From the NCBI RefSeq assembly GCF_036983985.1, contig NZ_JALAHQ010000001.1, forward strand, positions 62,001-126,000: a stretch of DNA of 64,000 nt, in the 5' to 3' direction. A program made the position numbers and the translations under genes. Source of the stretch: Alishewanella metallidurans. Lineage in GTDB: Bacteria > Pseudomonadota > Gammaproteobacteria > Enterobacterales > Alteromonadaceae. Positions 62,467 to 64,000 of this stretch are shown here, piece by piece (position 1 is the first letter of the stretch; the number at the start of each line of letters is the position of its first letter). The notes beneath the pieces were generated by a model. It searched no databases. It was given only the letters and a program-made list of their open reading frames with translations, and had not been told where the DNA came from.

Positions 62467-62630
62467 CGTTAGTCCTAATTTGTAATAAATGCGCGAATTA
62501 GAGCCAAAAATTAGGCTAAAGTTCGAGTGTTAGGTCAATCTGCGCGCGCTTCATTATACACAACTTGAAAAGCCGTAAACTACCCCGCATTAAGCTTACA
62601 GCATATTGCAGTATTAATTTGAGGTGTTCT

Positions 62631-63452
62631 GTGGCTGTATTTATTACCCTGTTGTTAGGTGCAGCAATAGTCGCGTCAATATTATTGATACCAAGCTGGC
62701 GCCATTATCAGCGTAGCCAGCTAATGGCAAAACCTTTTCCTGCGCCGTGGCGCGAGATATTAAAACGTCACTTCCCCTATTTTCGGGCATTACCGGCAGA
62801 TTTACAGTTGCAGTTAAAAAAGCATATTCAGGTGTTTGTGGCAGAAAAACAGTTTATTGGTTGTGAAGGCTTAACAGTTACTGACGACATGAAAGTGGTT
62901 ATTGCCGCACAGGCTTGCTTGCTATTGCTTAATCGCCCTGATTATTACTATCCCAAGTTACGGCAAATTTTAATTTATCCTGCGGCGTTTATCGTTAACG
63001 CTAAGCAAGCGGATCATGCCGGCGTAATGCATGATCAGCGTCGGGTATTATCGGGCGAATCCTGGGGCTTAGGTAAAGTAATTTTAAGTTGGGCTGCAAC
63101 ATTAGATGGCGCGGCTAACCCTACCGATGGTCGTAATGTGGTTATTCATGAGTTTGCGCATCAGTTAGATCAAGAAAAAGGTGTCGCCAATGGCGCACCG
63201 CTATTGCAGCGTAGCGGCGATTATCAGCAATGGTCAGGTGTCATGGCAACAGAGTTTAGCCAGTTACAGCAACAAGCCCAAACAGGGCAGCAAAGCTTAT
63301 TTGATCACTATGGTGCAACTAACCCCGCGGAGTTTTTTGCGGTAATAAGCGAAGTGTTTTTTGAACAACCGCAGCAACTATCTGCGCTTCACCCACAGCT
63401 ATATCAGCTATTAAGCCAATTTTATCGGCTTAATCCATTAAGTTGGTGTTAA
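62631..63452 (+). CDS. MtfA-like M90 family zinc peptidase
   Basis: 273 aa from GTG 62631, chosen for GAGGTG just upstream; the frame opens at 62565 but those residues are unrelated. An N-terminal transmembrane segment (about 2-20) precedes a catalytic domain with the HEFAH zinc motif (VVIHEFAHQLDQEKG) and late Glu in EFFAVISEVFFEQP. MtfA in E. coli regulates the glucose PTS through Mlc and is a peptidase; here it is membrane-anchored. The neighbours do not reveal a partner. Confidence 0.88.
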   Translation: MAVFITLLLGAAIVASILLIPSWRHYQRSQLMAKPFPAPWREILKRHFPYFRALPADLQLQLKKHIQVFVAEKQFIGCEGLTVTDDMKVVIAAQACLLLLNRPDYYYPKLRQILIYPAAFIVNAKQADHAGVMHDQRRVLSGESWGLGKVILSWAATLDGAANPTDGRNVVIHEFAHQLDQEKGVANGAPLLQRSGDYQQWSGVMATEFSQLQQQAQTGQQSLFDHYGATNPAEFFAVISEVFFEQPQQLSALHPQLYQLLSQFYRLNPLSWC

Positions 63453-63637
63453 AAGCTATCACGAAAAAACACGTATTTAATGATCTGAGCACCCACCAAA
63501 ATAACCATTAACGGAATAATATAACGGCTTAGCTTGGCATTTTTTTCTTCGTCGCGGCTGCCGTATTTCTCTGTCAAAGTAACCACAATAAATAACGCGG
63601 CAAAGAGTAATGCTAAAATAATAATTAAGGTGGTCAT
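63449..63637 (-). CDS. Small two-helix membrane protein
   Basis: 62 aa from ATG 63637 (GGAG ten bases before). Two hydrophobic helices (about 2-22 and 41-57) with a charged loop (YGSRDEEKNAKLSR). Function unknown. Convergent with the M90 peptidase, overlapping its stop by four bases. Confidence 0.65.
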   Translation of the reverse strand: MTTLIIILALLFAALFIVVTLTEKYGSRDEEKNAKLSRYIIPLMVILVGAQIIKYVFFRDSF

Positions 63638-63774
63638 GATTTGCTCCAAAGTAAACTATGGCAAAGCTTAACTGGTTTAAACTCGAGTTTCAAAAAAACA
63701 TATAGGCCATCTGTGCGGCGATCTAGGCGGCATGTTATGCTGTGCGTAATACATTAATGTTAAGGAAATGAGTG

Positions 63775-64000
63775 ATGTTACTGGCAGTGGTGGCGTTAAT
63801 TGCAGGGCTAGTTTTGTTAGTGTGGAGTGCTGATCGGTTTGTTGGTGGCGCTGCTGCAACCGCGCGTTATGCCGGTATGCCGCCATTATTAATTGGTATG
63901 TTAATTGTTGGCTTTGGCACCTCGGCACCCGAAATGGTGGTATCGGCTATGGCCTCCGCTGACGGGAACCCAGCCTTAGCGCTAGGTAACGCGTATGGTT
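63775..64000 (+). CDS. Second CaCA antiporter (YrbG-like), partial
   Basis: Starts at ATG 63775 with AAGGAA upstream and runs off the window. The first 75 residues (LLAVVALIAGLVLLVWSADRFV..., then LIVGFGTSAPEMVVSA) contain the first alpha-repeat of the CaCA family and match the YrbG-type protein at 6716-7699. It is a paralogue of that gene. Confidence 0.88.
   Translation, partial: MLLAVVALIAGLVLLVWSADRFVGGAAATARYAGMPPLLIGMLIVGFGTSAPEMVVSAMASADGNPALALGNAYG

Noticed and set aside
63677..63928. An 83-codon open frame on the minus strand
   Set aside because: It is a shadow of the antiporter gene starting at 63775 on the plus strand.
1..64000. Insertion sequence, prophage, tRNA or rRNA gene
   Set aside because: No transposase, integrase or phage protein appears among the frames, and I found no structural RNA other than the CsrB-like one; this is by eye and a tRNAscan search could still find one.

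Overview
The window is a stretch of ordinary gammaproteobacterial chromosome. Gene content and order suggest an Alteromonadales-type marine or aquatic aerobe, with Rheinheimera/Arsukibacterium/Alishewanella relatives as my best guess; that is inference from protein resemblance, since no search was run. Supporting signs are moderate G+C, an aerobic bc1 complex (petABC), IlvY divergent from ilvC, argR divergent from mdh, the mla and lpt clusters, and DUF3718, DUF3530 and DUF3034 proteins. I see no insertion sequence, prophage, CRISPR array, tRNA or rRNA.

Layout. 1-7.7 kb (minus): yrbG-kdsD-kdsC-lptC-lptA-lptB-rpoN-hpf-ptsN-rapZ-ptsO, linking LPS core and transport genes to sigma-54 and the nitrogen PTS. 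7.9-12.5 kb (plus): mlaFEDCB-ibaG-murA. 12.5-15.6 kb (minus): degS, a DegQ/DegP protease and zapG, with zapE divergent. 17-21.8 kb (plus): rplM-rpsI, petABC, sspAB. 21.8-24.4 kb: ilvY and ilvC around a likely operator. 24.4-25.1 kb has no protein gene but encodes, on the minus strand, a CsrB-like regulatory RNA (15 AGGA motifs, many in hairpin loops), with a 22-bp perfect palindrome resembling a GacA/UvrY box about 178 bp upstream. 25.1-33.8 kb: a DyP-type peroxidase homologue, argR/mdh, ispB, rplU-rpmA-obgE-folA, a DUF3718 protein and a chemoreceptor. 33.9-40.5 kb (minus): lptD-surA-pdxA-rsmA-apaG-apaH. 40.6-50.4 kb: djlA, a DUF3530 protein, an OmpA-like porin, rluA, rapA, a PIN-PhoH protein and a sensor-like membrane protein.

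The right third is more lineage-specific: a periplasmic transglutaminase-like protein beside a putative GlyGly-CTERM protein; an RluA-family pseudouridine synthase; a TPR membrane protein with an unrecognised cytoplasmic domain; and a compact four-gene minus-strand cluster (cupredoxin-like protein, Cache/HAMP/GGDEF/EAL protein, DUF3034 outer-membrane candidate, lipoprotein truncated haemoglobin) that looks like a redox or gas sensing unit feeding c-di-GMP. After it come a NatAB-like ABC exporter, small membrane proteins, a TerB-like protein, an MtfA-like metallopeptidase and the start of a second YrbG-type antiporter cut by the window edge.

The strongest non-textbook items are the CsrB-like RNA with its upstream palindrome and the four-gene c-di-GMP/cupredoxin/haemoglobin cluster.
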